Source: Gracilariopsis chorda (lineage: Eukaryota > Rhodophyta > Florideophyceae > Gracilariales > Gracilariaceae). From it: a stretch of 64,000 bases of DNA. The notes under the pieces are model-generated. The model was given only the letters and a program-made list of their open reading frames with translations. It had not been told where the DNA came from and did not search any database. Position numbers and translations under genes: made by a program. The stretch spans positions 124,001 to 188,000 of the forward strand of contig NBIV01000034.1 of the NCBI GenBank assembly GCA_003194525.1, in the 5' to 3' direction. Positions 1-9,640 of the stretch are shown here, in pieces; position 1 is the first letter of the stretch; each line of letters begins with the position of its first letter.

Positions 1-109
1 CGCTGCCGCGCGGCTGCCGTACCGCCTTGCGCCCCGCCACGCGCCGCTGCGTCTATCGTACCGCGCGTACTGCAAGCAGCGCGCACGCTGCTGCTACCGC
101 ATCCGCCGC

Positions 110-197
110 GTGGACGCGTGGGCGCGTGGACGCGTGGACGCGTGGGCGCGTGGGCGCGTGGGCGCGTGGGCGCGTGGGCGCGTGGACGCGTGGGCGC
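110..197. repeat. 8-bp tandem repeat upstream of eL42
   Basis: Eleven uninterrupted copies of GTGG(A/G)CGC lie 150 bp upstream of the eL42 start codon. Only the fifth position varies between copies. The rest of positions 1-346 is GC-rich sequence without a recognisable gene and presumably contains the eL42 promoter and 5' leader. Open frames across the array are a by-product of its composition. Confidence 0.9.
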
Positions 198-346
198 GCG
201 CCTATCAGTTACACTTGCTTCTCACAATCGATCGCCGACGGCGTCTGTTGCCCAAAGTGCGCCCGACGTGACGCGCCCAGCTCCCCCACCTCCGCCCATC
301 GTCGTTCTTCCCCTCGCCCCCCGCCTGTCAACGCCCGCCCTCCGTC

Positions 347-860
347 ATGGTACGCTAGCGCACGAGCCCCGCCTCGCGATCGCCGCCTTCTCTCTTCCGC
401 CTTCGCTCTTCCGCATCACTAACTTGTTCGCGTTCGCCGCGCCCGTACAGGTCGTCATTCCCAAGTCGCGAAAGACGCTTTGCATCGCCGCAAAGTGCAA
501 GAAGCATACCCTTCACAAGGTCACCCAGTACAAGAAGGGAAAGGACTCGCTCTACGCCCAAGGAAAGCGTCGTTACGACCGCAAGCAGGCCGGATTTGGA
601 GGTCAGACCAAGCCCGTCTTCCACAAGAGTACGTTTGTTTAACACGCCCCCGTCCTCAAAATCGCACACATCCGAAAGCGCAAACTCACTCCCCCGCCAC
701 TATCCGTTTCCCCCCACCTGCAGAGGCTAAGACCACTAAGAAGATCGTCTTGCGTCTCGAGTGCACACAATGCGGCTTCAAGCAGCAACGAGTCATCAAA
801 CGTTGCAAGCACTTTGAACTCGGCGATCAGAAGAAGACAAAGGGCGTTGCCACATACTAG
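347..860 (+). CDS. RPL36A: 60S ribosomal protein eL42 (L44/L36a), three exons
   Basis: This is the cytosolic large-subunit zinc-ribbon protein eL42, which sits at the ribosomal E site. The coding exons are 347-349, 451-628 and 724-860, giving 105 residues, the usual family length. The family signatures [30 protein letters not shown] and KRCKHFELG are all present. Zinc ligands appear as CX4C (C12, C17) and CX2C. The start was chosen because ATG followed directly by GT (intron 350-450) restores the family N-terminus [10 protein letters not shown] after splicing; no other upstream ATG does so. Exon 1 therefore contributes only the start codon. The second intron splits a lysine codon (A, then AG). 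The gene converges on CSN3. The exon structure is inferred from family conservation, not from transcript data. Confidence 0.96.
350..450 (+). other. eL42 intron 1
   Basis: 101-bp intron with donor GTACGC and acceptor CCCGTACAG. It follows the ATG codon immediately (phase 0). Removing it joins ATG to GTCGTCATTCCC and gives the eL42 N-terminus. Confidence 0.9.
629..723 (+). other. eL42 intron 2
   Basis: 95-bp intron with donor GTACGT and acceptor CACCTGCAG, in phase 1. Its removal gives the conserved HKKAKTTKK segment. Unspliced, the frame stops just inside the intron. Confidence 0.92.
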
Positions 861-999
861 ACCATTACGCACGCTCGCCGCCATACCGCTCTGCGATACC
901 TTATAAAAAGTTGATTTGCTTGAGCTACCATTTACAATTGTACTCCAAACCAGCCACCCACAAAGCAACAAAAAAAAAAAAAAAAAAACAACACAACCG
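861..999. other. Convergent intergenic spacer eL42/CSN3
   Basis: 139 bp separate the two convergent stop codons, and the spacer must hold both 3' ends. It contains an A19 run at 970-988. No further feature is seen. Confidence 0.6.
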
Positions 1000-2424
1000 T
1001 CACCCTCCTCCAATCACTCTCATCATTTCGCCGTCCTGTCGCTTGCTTGCTGACGCGCCACCTGCAGAACTGCCGAATGCATGCGATGACGCGCCCCTTC
1101 TCGGCGCACGTCCGCCCATCGTCTTACCCACATAAGCCGGGTCAGTTTGCAGTTTTTCCCGAAACTCGTCAATGCGCTGCAAAACCTGCAAGCTCTGCTG
1201 CATGAGCGCTCCCGACACTTGCGCAAACAAGCGTTCATCCACATCACGTTGAGCGTCGATCAAGCGTACCACTCGCTTTCGATCATCAATGCGAGCGTTG
1301 ATCTTACCTTGTTCAATCATGCGAAGCAGCACTTGATGCACGTGCTCCTCGTTGGACTGTCCTACTCTGCTTGCCACGTTGGCGATGTTCATTGTGACAA
1401 ACGAATTGGTCAGCCGCTCTATCAACGCATCCGTGAGCGTGCGCATCACTTGTTTGACAAGTCCCAAGTTGCCGTGCTTCTCGAATGTGTCGCGGTTCGA
1501 TTCGAACAGCTGTACAGTTTGGCAACGATCCATTCGTTCGTATGCGGTGGCCAGTTCGGTGTACTCTGACGAGAAGCTGCGCAGTCGTGAGAATTGGTAC
1601 GAACTGAACTTGAACGGTTGAGGAGCCTTTCCAGTTACCAGTAGATGAAGTAGAATGTAGTACTTGAATGTGCACACGGCCACTTGCAAAAGCGGCGTTT
1701 GCGTGGGCGCTGGCACAGCTAGAGCCAGTCTGCAACAATGCAGGGCGGCGCTAAAATCTTTCAAGCCCATGTACACCATGGCGGCGTAGTGGTACACCAG
1801 ATGCACATCCGACGCTTGCAGGCCCGTAGCGGGATCGATGTGGAGGCGCTTTCGTTGGCGCAACCAGCGGGCAGCATACTTGTAACACTTTGCCTGCAGA
1901 CAGACGGCGAGGAAGTCGGCGTGTATGGGCACGATGCTTTGCGGGGAGGTGGCGAGTTTGTCGGCGGCCAGGCGCAGCGGGCGAATGAGGGCGAGCGCGC
2001 GATGGACGTCGCTGGTGTCGATGACGACGCGCGCGGCGTGACGACACACGCCGATCCAGCGGATGAGCGCGTGCGGCACGGCGGTTGCGGGCGTGTTGCG
2101 AACGAGGGCCACAAACTCATTGAGCAGCTGCGGGACCAGCGGGGAGGCGGAGTGGACTGCGGAAAGACTGGCGTGCAGGGTGGAGATGTAGGCGAGCAGG
2201 TTTTGCGCGGGATGCAGGTGCGATCGCTGCGCGTGCAGCGTGGTCACGTCGGCGGTGTTGACGGCGTCCAGCGTGCGCGCGAGCAGGTCGTGCGAGGCGC
2301 GGAGCGAGTCGGCGCTGAGGGAGGGGGGGAGCGCGTACGCCTTGAGCGCTTGCAGCGCTTCGGGAAAGGAGGAGATGCGGTTGGGATGGATCTGGTTGGC
2401 GGCGTGCGCGGTGTCCGGCTCCAT
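1000..2424 (-). CDS. CSN3: COP9 signalosome complex subunit 3 (PCI domain)
   Basis: 474-residue protein resembling subunit 3 of the COP9 signalosome, the nucleo-cytoplasmic complex that removes NEDD8 from cullin-RING ligases. Family-like segments occur in the expected order: LVYHYAAMVYMGLKDFSAAL in the helical repeat region, CTFKYYILLHLLVTGK, then the C-terminal PCI/winged-helix block with GLVKQVMRTL, NIANVASRVG and MIEQGKINARID, ending with a helix containing AYVGKTMGG that recalls the family QKSMGS tail. The frame stays open upstream to about 2727, but that part is low-complexity translation of a tandem repeat. The ATG at 2424 gives a family-like length and was chosen as the start. The gene is intronless. 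It is divergent from SEC63 across about 480 bp. Confidence 0.88.
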   Translation of the reverse strand: MEPDTAHAANQIHPNRISSFPEALQALKAYALPPSLSADSLRASHDLLARTLDAVNTADVTTLHAQRSHLHPAQNLLAYISTLHASLSAVHSASPLVPQLLNEFVALVRNTPATAVPHALIRWIGVCRHAARVVIDTSDVHRALALIRPLRLAADKLATSPQSIVPIHADFLAVCLQAKCYKYAARWLRQRKRLHIDPATGLQASDVHLVYHYAAMVYMGLKDFSAALHCCRLALAVPAPTQTPLLQVAVCTFKYYILLHLLVTGKAPQPFKFSSYQFSRLRSFSSEYTELATAYERMDRCQTVQLFESNRDTFEKHGNLGLVKQVMRTLTDALIERLTNSFVTMNIANVASRVGQSNEEHVHQVLLRMIEQGKINARIDDRKRVVRLIDAQRDVDERLFAQVSGALMQQSLQVLQRIDEFREKLQTDPAYVGKTMGGRAPRRGASSHAFGSSAGGASASKRQDGEMMRVIGGG

Positions 2425-2903
2425 GGCGTGGCGTGGCGCGTGGCGGTGGCGGGGCGCGGGCGCGGGCTCGGGCGCGTGCTCTGGCGCTTGGGCGCGGGCT
2501 GCGCAGCCTTGCGGATCATCACGCGCGTGCGTCGCATCTTTCTGCGCGCGCCATCTGCGTGTGCCAGCGATATGTGTGTGCCAGCGATACGTGTGTGCCA
2601 GCGATACGTGTGTGCCAGCGATATGCGTGTGACAGCAATACACGTGTGTGTGCCATCGATACACGTGTGCCATCGATACACACACGTGGCACACTCCACA
2701 CGACTTACACTGTAAGCCGACAATCAACTCCCACCGCAGCGAATGCGTTGATGCGCTGCTAAACTACCGTTGGTACAAAAGGTACATCAGCACGCGCTGC
2801 ACGAATGCATTCGTGCAGAGGGGCGCCACCTTGTAACCGAAACACACGCTTTCTTTCGTTGCGCGTGCTTGTCTAACTGCACTTGCGCTCCCCCCCCGCA
2901 GAC
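2425..2903. promoter_or_regulatory. Divergent promoter region CSN3/SEC63
   Basis: 479-bp spacer between two divergent start codons, so it must contain both promoters. It holds the 17-bp tandem array at 2559-2682. Close to the SEC63 ATG it has TCTAAC, a C-rich tract and CCGCAG, which look like a branch point, pyrimidine tract and 3' splice site, so the SEC63 5' leader may carry an intron. No clear TATA box was identified. Confidence 0.5.
2559..2682. repeat. 17-bp tandem repeat in divergent promoter
   Basis: About seven head-to-tail copies of GTGTGCCAGCGATACGT. The first four are nearly identical. Later copies drift (ACAGCAATACAC, CCATCGATACAC) and one has a 4-bp insertion. The array ends in CATCGATACACACACGTGG. 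Each unit contains CAGCGATA or CATCGATA and a GTGTG step. Confidence 0.88.
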
Positions 2904-4967
2904 ATGGGCGCCTACAGCTCCGGAGACGCCGGAAAGGGCAACATGATGTACGACGACGCCGCGTTCCAGTCGTTTCTGTTCTCGCTTCTGGCTGTATATT
3001 GCATCCCCACGCTGCTGGTGCGCGCGCACCGTCTGCGCCGGCGAAGGGCAAAGGCTACAAAGCCGCTGGAACAGGCCCGACATGCATGGTGCACATGCTC
3101 CCTCTGTCAGCATAACAAGCACCGCCTACAGGCCGCCCGAAAGCGCTTCGCCGCCCACGACCTCTTCCTCATCTGTGCAACTCTCTTACTTGTGTACACC
3201 GCTAAAAACGTTTACAATGCAAACCTCAACGTCGAGCCGCCGTTCGACCCCTTCCAAATTCTCGGCGTCTCCGAATCCGCAACCGTCAAGCACATCAAAC
3301 GCGCTTATAGAAGACTGTCTGTCATCCACCACCCGGACAAGAACCCAGGCGATCCGCAAGCCGCAGACCGCTTCATCAAGATCACAAAGGCACACGCCGC
3401 ACTCACAGACCCCGTTGCAAAGGAAAACTTCATCAAGTACGGCAACCCAGATGGTCGACTCACCACCATACTTGGAGTCGGTCTGCCGCCTTGGGTCGCC
3501 GAAAGTCACAACATCATCCTCGCCACCTACTTTGTGTCACTCGTCATAGTGTTCCCGCTCGTCGTTGGCATATGGTGGCACCGTCGCAGCAAGGAGCTCA
3601 CGAGCGACATATACGCCGATACCTTCCAGTTGTACAGGGAGACGATGCAGCAAACGGGCCGCATTCGCGACTTGCTGGGCGCGTTTTGCGGAAGCTTTGA
3701 GTTTCGCCACTTGTACAAGCCCGAAAATAATGACGCTATCGTCGAGCTTCACGACACTTTGCGACGTGCCGGACGAACCGAACTCAAAACCATCAAAACC
3801 GTTATCAAACCCACCCCCGTACACGAGCAGAACCTGCTGGTCATGTCTGCGTATCTCGCCAGACTTCCCATCCCCAAACAGCTACAATACGTCAAAGAGC
3901 GTATGTTGGCAAAGGTAGAACCGCTTATGACCGCGTTGACCGATACGGTGGGCGTATTTCAACGACCGGACTGTCAAGCTGCGTGGAATAGGACTTTTGT
4001 GCACGGCCATACCATCTACATGGCCAACGCTATCGTGCTGACGCAGAGTCTGATTCAGGCGCTGGACGAGAAGAGTTCTCCGCTTATGCAAATTCCGCAT
4101 ATCACAGAGAAGGAAGTGCGGTACTGTTTGAACTCGCGCTCGCCCGTGATTAAGAACATTTATGACTTGAAGAAGCTGCAGATGGCGGAGCAGCGTCACG
4201 TGCTTCGCGGACTATCGGATGATGAATTGCTGGACGTGAAGGCGTTTCTTGACCGCTTTCCGATGGCTACTTTGAACGTGAGCGAGGCCAAGGTGGAAGG
4301 GGAGGACGACAGTACGGTTCATGCTGGCGATAACGTTACAATTCGGGTGAAGCTTACGGTTATGAGGAGTAGTGGATCTGTGTTCTCGCCGCATACGCCG
4401 AACGTGCCTGTACGCAAGGAGGAGGCTTGGTGGATTTGGCTGGCGGATGAGCGGTTGCGATGCCCGATTGACGTGAAGCGGTTGACTTCGAAGATGGCCA
4501 AGGGGCACGGCGTGAAGAAGAAGCACAGACAGTGCTTCGGGGAGGAGTGCGCGGAGGAGAGCGCGGATGAGGTGAGCGAGCTGGACACGGGGTTGCTGAA
4601 GGACCCGCGGGTGACGCGCTTTGTGGTGAAATTCAGGTTTCGCGCGCCGAGAGCGGGGTCGTACAACCTTGAGGTGAAGGCGGCGTGCGACTGCTACAAT
4701 GGGGCGTCGAAGGCAGCTGTGGTGAAGATGAAAGTTGAGGAGGAGGTGGAGCCACCTGGCGAAGACGCGGTCAAGTACTTTGACACGGATGACGAGTCGT
4801 CGGAGGAAGAGAGCTCGGAGGAGGAGGAGGAGGAGGAGGAGGAGAATAGTGAGGATGAGTATGAGTACATTGAGGTGACGGATGAGGAGTCGGAGGCGGG
4901 AGACTTTGAGGATGAGGATGATGAACACGGAATCAGCGCTGCGCCACACGGAGATGCGGCGTCATAG
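2904..4967 (+). CDS. SEC63: Translocation protein Sec63 (ER J-domain protein)
   Basis: 687-residue ER membrane protein that recruits lumenal Hsp70 (BiP) to the Sec61/62/63 translocon. Visible in order: a membrane segment at about residues 21-39 (FQSFLFSLLAVYCIPTLLV), a second at 86-100, a lumenal J domain beginning FDPFQILGVSESATVKHIKR with the HPD motif at 143-145, a third membrane segment at about 200-222 (FVSLVIVFPLVVGIWW), a Sec63/Brl region with the LPIPKQLQYVKER and RGLSDDEL motifs, a beta-sandwich ending near VKFRFRAPRAGSYNLEVKA, and a very acidic Asp/Glu/Ser tail typical of cytosolic Sec63 C-termini that bind Sec62. Upstream in-frame codons 2883-2903 lack an ATG and overlap a probable splice acceptor, so the ATG at 2904 was chosen. 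The coding frame is uninterrupted. Confidence 0.95.
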   Translation: MGAYSSGDAGKGNMMYDDAAFQSFLFSLLAVYCIPTLLVRAHRLRRRRAKATKPLEQARHAWCTCSLCQHNKHRLQAARKRFAAHDLFLICATLLLVYTAKNVYNANLNVEPPFDPFQILGVSESATVKHIKRAYRRLSVIHHPDKNPGDPQAADRFIKITKAHAALTDPVAKENFIKYGNPDGRLTTILGVGLPPWVAESHNIILATYFVSLVIVFPLVVGIWWHRRSKELTSDIYADTFQLYRETMQQTGRIRDLLGAFCGSFEFRHLYKPENNDAIVELHDTLRRAGRTELKTIKTVIKPTPVHEQNLLVMSAYLARLPIPKQLQYVKERMLAKVEPLMTALTDTVGVFQRPDCQAAWNRTFVHGHTIYMANAIVLTQSLIQALDEKSSPLMQIPHITEKEVRYCLNSRSPVIKNIYDLKKLQMAEQRHVLRGLSDDELLDVKAFLDRFPMATLNVSEAKVEGEDDSTVHAGDNVTIRVKLTVMRSSGSVFSPHTPNVPVRKEEAWWIWLADERLRCPIDVKRLTSKMAKGHGVKKKHRQCFGEECAEESADEVSELDTGLLKDPRVTRFVVKFRFRAPRAGSYNLEVKAACDCYNGASKAAVVKMKVEEEVEPPGEDAVKYFDTDDESSEEESSEEEEEEEEENSEDEYEYIEVTDEESEAGDFEDEDDEHGISAAPHGDAAS

Positions 4968-5583
4968 AGTTTGGGGGAGGGTGGGGGCAGGGCGGGAGGT
5001 GTAATGCGCATGACAATGGCGAGTATGTAGGAGCGACGGCGTAAACATGACGTTGGATCACACGCAGATAAATTAGATAATGGGGGGGGGGGGGCGGGGC
5101 GTAGAACGGGTGGCGGAGGTGAGATGCGCGGCGCGGCGCATCGGCATGCACGAGCATCAACGAGCGGCTGAGGTTGCGCCTGGGGCGGGCGCCGACGCGT
5201 GGCCACGTGCGCGCGCTGTCGCGGCCACACGGCGACGTGCGTGCGCTGTGCAGAGTAGACGCTGCACGCGCTTCCACGCGACGCCAGGCGCTGGCTGTGA
5301 TCCGCCAGTTGGACACACGCCGACCGCGTTGGTCGCTTTCACTGTCCACCGCTTCGTTGCCAGCGCGCGCCGTTCTTCCCAGAGCCACCGCCCGCGCCTT
5401 TGCTGCGCTTTTCGCCTTCGAGCACCCCCATTTTCTTCAGACATGCTCTGCGGCTGATCTTCTCTCTTTATCCCTTCCCTTTCCCCCGCCCCTCCGTCCT
5501 GCCCCCTCCCCCCCCTTCGCCGCCCGCTTGTGCCGCTAGTCCCCCCACCCCCTGTTCACCCCTGTGCTGACCCGGTGCAAATT
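4968..5583. other. Intergenic region SEC63 to CK2-beta
   Basis: 616 bp holding the SEC63 3' end and the CK2-beta promoter and leader. It contains a G13 run at 5082-5094 and a strongly pyrimidine-rich stretch at about 5455-5525, directly before the CK2-beta coding region. Several frames are open here, but none resembles a protein and their composition follows the GC-rich DNA. Confidence 0.5.
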
Positions 5584-6366
5584 ATGTCCAAAACCACGCC
5601 TAACGCCGACGGATTCACCTCCGGTGACTCCATCGATTCCGGCGTTTCTGAGGACACCACTTGGATTTCATGGTTTTCGCAACTCAAGGGAAACGAGTTC
5701 TTCTGCGAGGTGGAGGAGGACTTTATCAATGACGACTTCAATCTCACAGGCCTCTCCTCACAGGTCACCTACTACAACTACGCACTCGACACCATTCTCG
5801 ACGTCGATATCCCCGAGGGCGAGCTCGACGAGCGTCAGCAGGAACTTGTCGAGGTCTCCGCAGAGACCCTGTACGGTCTCATTCACGCTCGTTACATTCT
5901 CACCGCCCGTGGCATGGACGCCATGAGATCCAAGTACGCCGAGGGTGCATTCGGTCGCTGTCCGCGCGTCTACTGCCAAGGTCAGCAGGTTCTGCCTGTG
6001 GGTCTCAGTGATATGCCCAGACACTCTACAGTCAAAACCTTTTGTCCCATGTGCTGGGACGTGTACTATCCGCGCTCCAGAATTCATAACAACTTGGACG
6101 GCGCCTTTTGGGGAACTACCTTTCCGCATATGTTCTTACACACCTATAATTCGTTGGTGCCGCCGCGAAATCCGGAACGCTATGTGCCCAGAATATATGG
6201 CTTCAAGATTCACAAAACCGCCATTCAAGTACGTCGAAATGTCAATGCTGAGGATGTTCATATTGATGATCGCAAGTCTAAGAGTGACTCCCGTTCTAGA
6301 CATTATCGAACTAATGCAAGAACGCTCTCATCTCAGCCTCAATCCAATCGTCGTACCATATCATGA
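5584..6366 (+). CDS. CSNK2B: Casein kinase 2 regulatory (beta) subunit
   Basis: 260-residue CK2-beta, the dimeric regulatory subunit that assembles and directs the constitutive Ser/Thr kinase CK2. Recognisable in order: [20 protein letters not shown] at residues 25-44, [11 protein letters not shown], the acidic loop [31 protein letters not shown], and the zinc-binding dimerisation site C126-X4-C131...C154-X2-C157, followed by [18 protein letters not shown] and [10 protein letters not shown]. The ATG at 5584 was chosen because the in-frame upstream part has no ATG. The last ~45 residues after GFKIHK are Ser/Arg-rich and unlike the family. A GTACGT at about 6230, identical to the eL42 intron-2 donor, falls just after the conserved core, so an unannotated 3' intron is possible. 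Confidence 0.95.
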   Translation: MSKTTPNADGFTSGDSIDSGVSEDTTWISWFSQLKGNEFFCEVEEDFINDDFNLTGLSSQVTYYNYALDTILDVDIPEGELDERQQELVEVSAETLYGLIHARYILTARGMDAMRSKYAEGAFGRCPRVYCQGQQVLPVGLSDMPRHSTVKTFCPMCWDVYYPRSRIHNNLDGAFWGTTFPHMFLHTYNSLVPPRNPERYVPRIYGFKIHKTAIQVRRNVNAEDVHIDDRKSKSDSRSRHYRTNARTLSSQPQSNRRTIS

Positions 6367-7908
6367 CCTATGGGTATGCGTGCCATTTGCTGTGTGAGCT
6401 TGCGCACGCCCCCTCCCTTGTTCGCTACATTTCACGTTGTTCGTCCCAAAACCACCCCCTCCCGCCCCGTCCCCCACCTCCCCAACCTTCTCTTTTTTTT
6501 CCCTCTGCACGCCCAACTTTTACATTTGGCTCCTCCTTGTTCACAATAACAAGCAATAGCTTTAACTTGTGTAGATTTGTCTTACCGCAATACATGCACG
6601 CCCTGTTTTACCGACGCTCATATTTCAACTTCTTCTCAACCGCGTAACCGTCGCACTTACGTTTTTCTTTCACCTGCCCCCCCTCCCCCCAAATTCTCGC
6701 TGTTGCTTGCTACAGTCTCTTGAGCCTTGTTTTTTTCTTTCGAAGCTTTCGGCCGTTTACGCTGTTTCTGTGCTGCTGAGCTATGAGCGTTTTCGCTTCA
6801 ACAGTTTCGTTCCCCTTTAATTCGGTTTGGGTTTTCTGTTCTGGGTTTTTGAGTTCGGTGTGCGTAGGGAGAGATATCGAGCGTGTGTTCAGCTGCGTAA
6901 TATGGTTATCAGTGTGCATTGCGTGCTGGCTGTTATTATGGCAATGCGCGCAAGCCAGTATGATGCGAGGGACTGTTTTCGCCCTTTTTGGTTGGGTTGT
7001 TGCTCACGCACGGATCTCACTGTGCTTCATTTCGAGCGTGTACTAAAATGGCGCAGTGCTTTATGTGCAATGCAGCTTTGTGCTTCTGTACATGTTTCTC
7101 CAAGTAAACCACTTGATGGTCTCAACCGTGTGTCAGCCTTGCATCCACTTGTTGCATTCCTTTTTCGCTGCTTGAACACGAGTGCTCGGGCTCATGCAGT
7201 TGCGCCCGTCGAGCGCCGACCTTCCGAAAAGGCTACAAAAGACTATCAACTTCCGCCGGATGAGGAAGCCAAATGGAGATGCTATTAGGGGAATTCAGCC
7301 GTCGAATAGATGATGAGCCTTCTACTTTAGAAAGTTAATACCGCTGCCTCGGAATTAGAGGCACGTGCCCGTAAACACAAACACACACATAAGTGCTTGC
7401 GGGAAGCGCGCTTCATCGCTTAGTGACTGCAACCGACCTGTACGCAGGGTTCAATTGTCAATTTCTTTGGCCTACTTTCGTTCTGGGTGGTGGGCTTGGA
7501 CGTTGGACATGCCGCTCTAAAGCAACCGCACCGGCGGAGACCTCGCCGTACCCAAGTGGCGGGGGATTCAGCAAAAATGCTGAGATACGGTGCGCGAAAG
7601 CTGTTAAGCACACCCAGATACAAGCTTCTATTGCAGGGATCGGCATGCTTTAGCGGTATAGCGATGTGGTGCACGCTGCAGTTTGGTTAGTTAATCACAT
7701 TCGTAGACTCTTTTTGTCATGGATAACAACTACCGGTGTGCTATCAATAAAACACCTTGCACAACTTCTTTAAACCCACGGAATACTAATGACACATGTC
7801 ACAAAAATGGCGGAACTTTCTGCCAATTCAAACCTCTTGCCTAGCACTACTTAGTATTAGTGACAGCAAACACTTCGTTGCTAGTCTATTCCAACAAAGG
7901 CGCTAAAT
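6367..7908. other. Intergenic region at gene-island edge
   Basis: About 1.5 kb without a supportable gene. The first ~350 bp is C/T-rich and probably the CK2-beta 3' region. Base composition then drops toward AT. Overlapping open frames near 6783-7288 and 7393-7690 have no recognisable domain and none was called. This is the transition from the gene island to repeats. Confidence 0.5.
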
Positions 7909-8816
7909 ATGGCGAGAGGAAAGTACTTGTCTCAATTTGAGAAAGTACAGATATCCGCACTCCGCCATGAAGGCCTCTCTTTAAACCAAATTGCAGAGCA
8001 CGTACAACGCTCCATCGGGGCTGTACAAAGCTTCTAAAGTTCAAAAAAGAGGCCACATCAGCCCACCATTGTCAAAAAGTTTCAAAAACTATCTCCACAG
8101 CAACATCGCGCTTAGCGACGGGAGTCACGTAACGGCAACTCGAGTGCATTAGATTTGAAAAAAGACCACAATCTCAGTTTATCTGTGCGCCCAGTGCAGC
8201 AGCTACTCAAAGAAGAAAAAACTTTTAAAATATTCAAAAATGATGCAGGGACTAAAAATGATCGAAGATCATAAATTAGCACGGCTACAATGGGCCCAAC
8301 GCAATATATCTAGAGGATTTGTTTTGGAATAGATTTGTGTTCTCAGATGGAAAGAAGTTTAACCTTGACGGTCCAGATGGTCTTTCATATTACTGGCATG
8401 ATTTGAGAACAGAACCGCTACGTCTATCCTCCGGCGTTAGAGGTGGTAATTTGGTCATGGTTTGGGGTGCGATGTCATTCTATAGTGTCAGTGGTTTATT
8501 ATTTTTATTTGGCACTCAGGATTATAAGAATTATTGCGATACCCCAGAGCTTGGACTATTACCTTGAACTGCAGAAATATTTGGACCTATGCCAACTTGG
8601 GTGTTTCAACAGGACGCTGCATCCATTCATCGTTCTGCTTTCACAAGGAACTGGCTACTTCAACATCAGATTCGGCTTCGATTTTGGCCTGCTAAGTCCC
8701 CAGACCTTAACATAATTGAAAATGTCTGGGGGTTAATGGCTAGGAAGGTTTACGCAAATGGTAAGCAGTTTGACAATGTCGAGGGCCTTAAGGATTCTAT
8801 TCTAAATGTATAGTTC
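7909..8816 (+). pseudogene. Tc1/mariner-type transposase remnant (DD34E)
   Basis: Decayed transposase of a Tc1-like cut-and-paste transposon. The N-terminus at 7909 reads MARGKYLSQFEKVQISALR followed by LSLNQIAEHVQRSIGAVQSF, a Tc1-type helix-turn-helix, then stops at 8034. The catalytic part resumes in another frame at about 8319: FVFSDGKKF (first Asp), a VWGAM block, WVFQQDAASIH (second Asp) and FWPAKSPDLNIIENVWG (Glu), with exactly 34 residues between the second Asp and the Glu, as in Tc1. One stop at 8565 interrupts this frame; the region between 8034 and 8319 is scrambled. Terminal repeats were not found. Non-functional. Confidence 0.85.
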
Positions 8817-9638
8817 AGTCTCATTGCAGAGACTACATGCAGAAACTATATCGTTCTATTCATAGACGCTTCTTGGCTGTGATGGACAGGCTTGGTGGTG
8901 CTATAAAGTACTAGATCAATAAATGCGTGCAGTTTTATTACATGTTTCATAACTTATTTCGCGTGCTTAATCCTATTTCGCTAGATGATTTTAACTTGTA
9001 CTCCGTATGAAACGTAACTGCGTCAAACACATACCACTTTCGTTTTTGACCACCCGTTTTGCTCTTATGATAGCATGACTAGTAGCATGCTTGTACCTTT
9101 GAAACGCCTTTATGGGCAGTCGGGTGGGTTTGCTTGAAGAAGTTTCGCGCACTGTACATTTTATCGTGGTCACTTTCCTGGAGGATGTAACCGAACCGTC
9201 AAACAGCATTAAAGTGCAAACAAAACACTTAAGACGGCAACGGCGACAAACAGATGGTAAAATTAGCCAGATTCATCCTCTCATAGGTTATGGGCCCACG
9301 CAAAGAAACTTACCTACCCGTCTCCCCATCTGCTCCCCACAACGACAACTAAGCCCAAGCCCGCGCAAACTTCTTCTGCAATTTAGACCACACAACGAAG
9401 ACGTCTATGAACTCACACAAAGCTTTTATCCCAAACATCCATAACAGCTACAAATTTTCACACATTGCAAAACAGTACACGGTAAAACAAACCTTAAAAA
9501 CTCCGTCAAATAATCTCAAAACTACAAAATCTTATTACAAATGGTGACCAATTATCATCCTCTACACCATCACACTTTCTTCTCACTAACGTGTTACCAC
9601 TAGTCGTCCATCTCCCATGGACTCAACTGTACAGAGGG
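8817..9638. other. Unassigned AT-rich spacer
   Basis: About 820 bp between the Tc1 remnant and pogo-like element A. An open stretch at 9112-9444 has no recognisable domain. No repeat ends were identified for the Tc1 element here. Confidence 0.4.
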
Positions 9639-9640
9639 TA

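Noticed and set aside
970..988. A19 run as evidence for a retroposed gene
   Set aside because: eL42 has introns and the run lies between two convergent genes, so it is not the tail of a retrocopy.
2559..2682. CRISPR-like regular repeats
   Set aside because: Units are directly adjacent without unique spacers and drift in sequence; a minisatellite in a eukaryotic promoter.
1738..2715. Long plus-strand open frame opposite CSN3
   Set aside because: It is the shadow of the CSN3 coding strand and the tandem repeat; Gly/Arg/Val-rich without any domain.
4212..4949. Long minus-strand open frame opposite SEC63
   Set aside because: Leu/Arg-rich translation of the complement of the acidic Sec63 tail; composition artefact.
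6783..7288. Two overlapping open frames as a possible small gene
   Set aside because: No domain, no codon signal separating the frames, and position at the edge of the repeat region.
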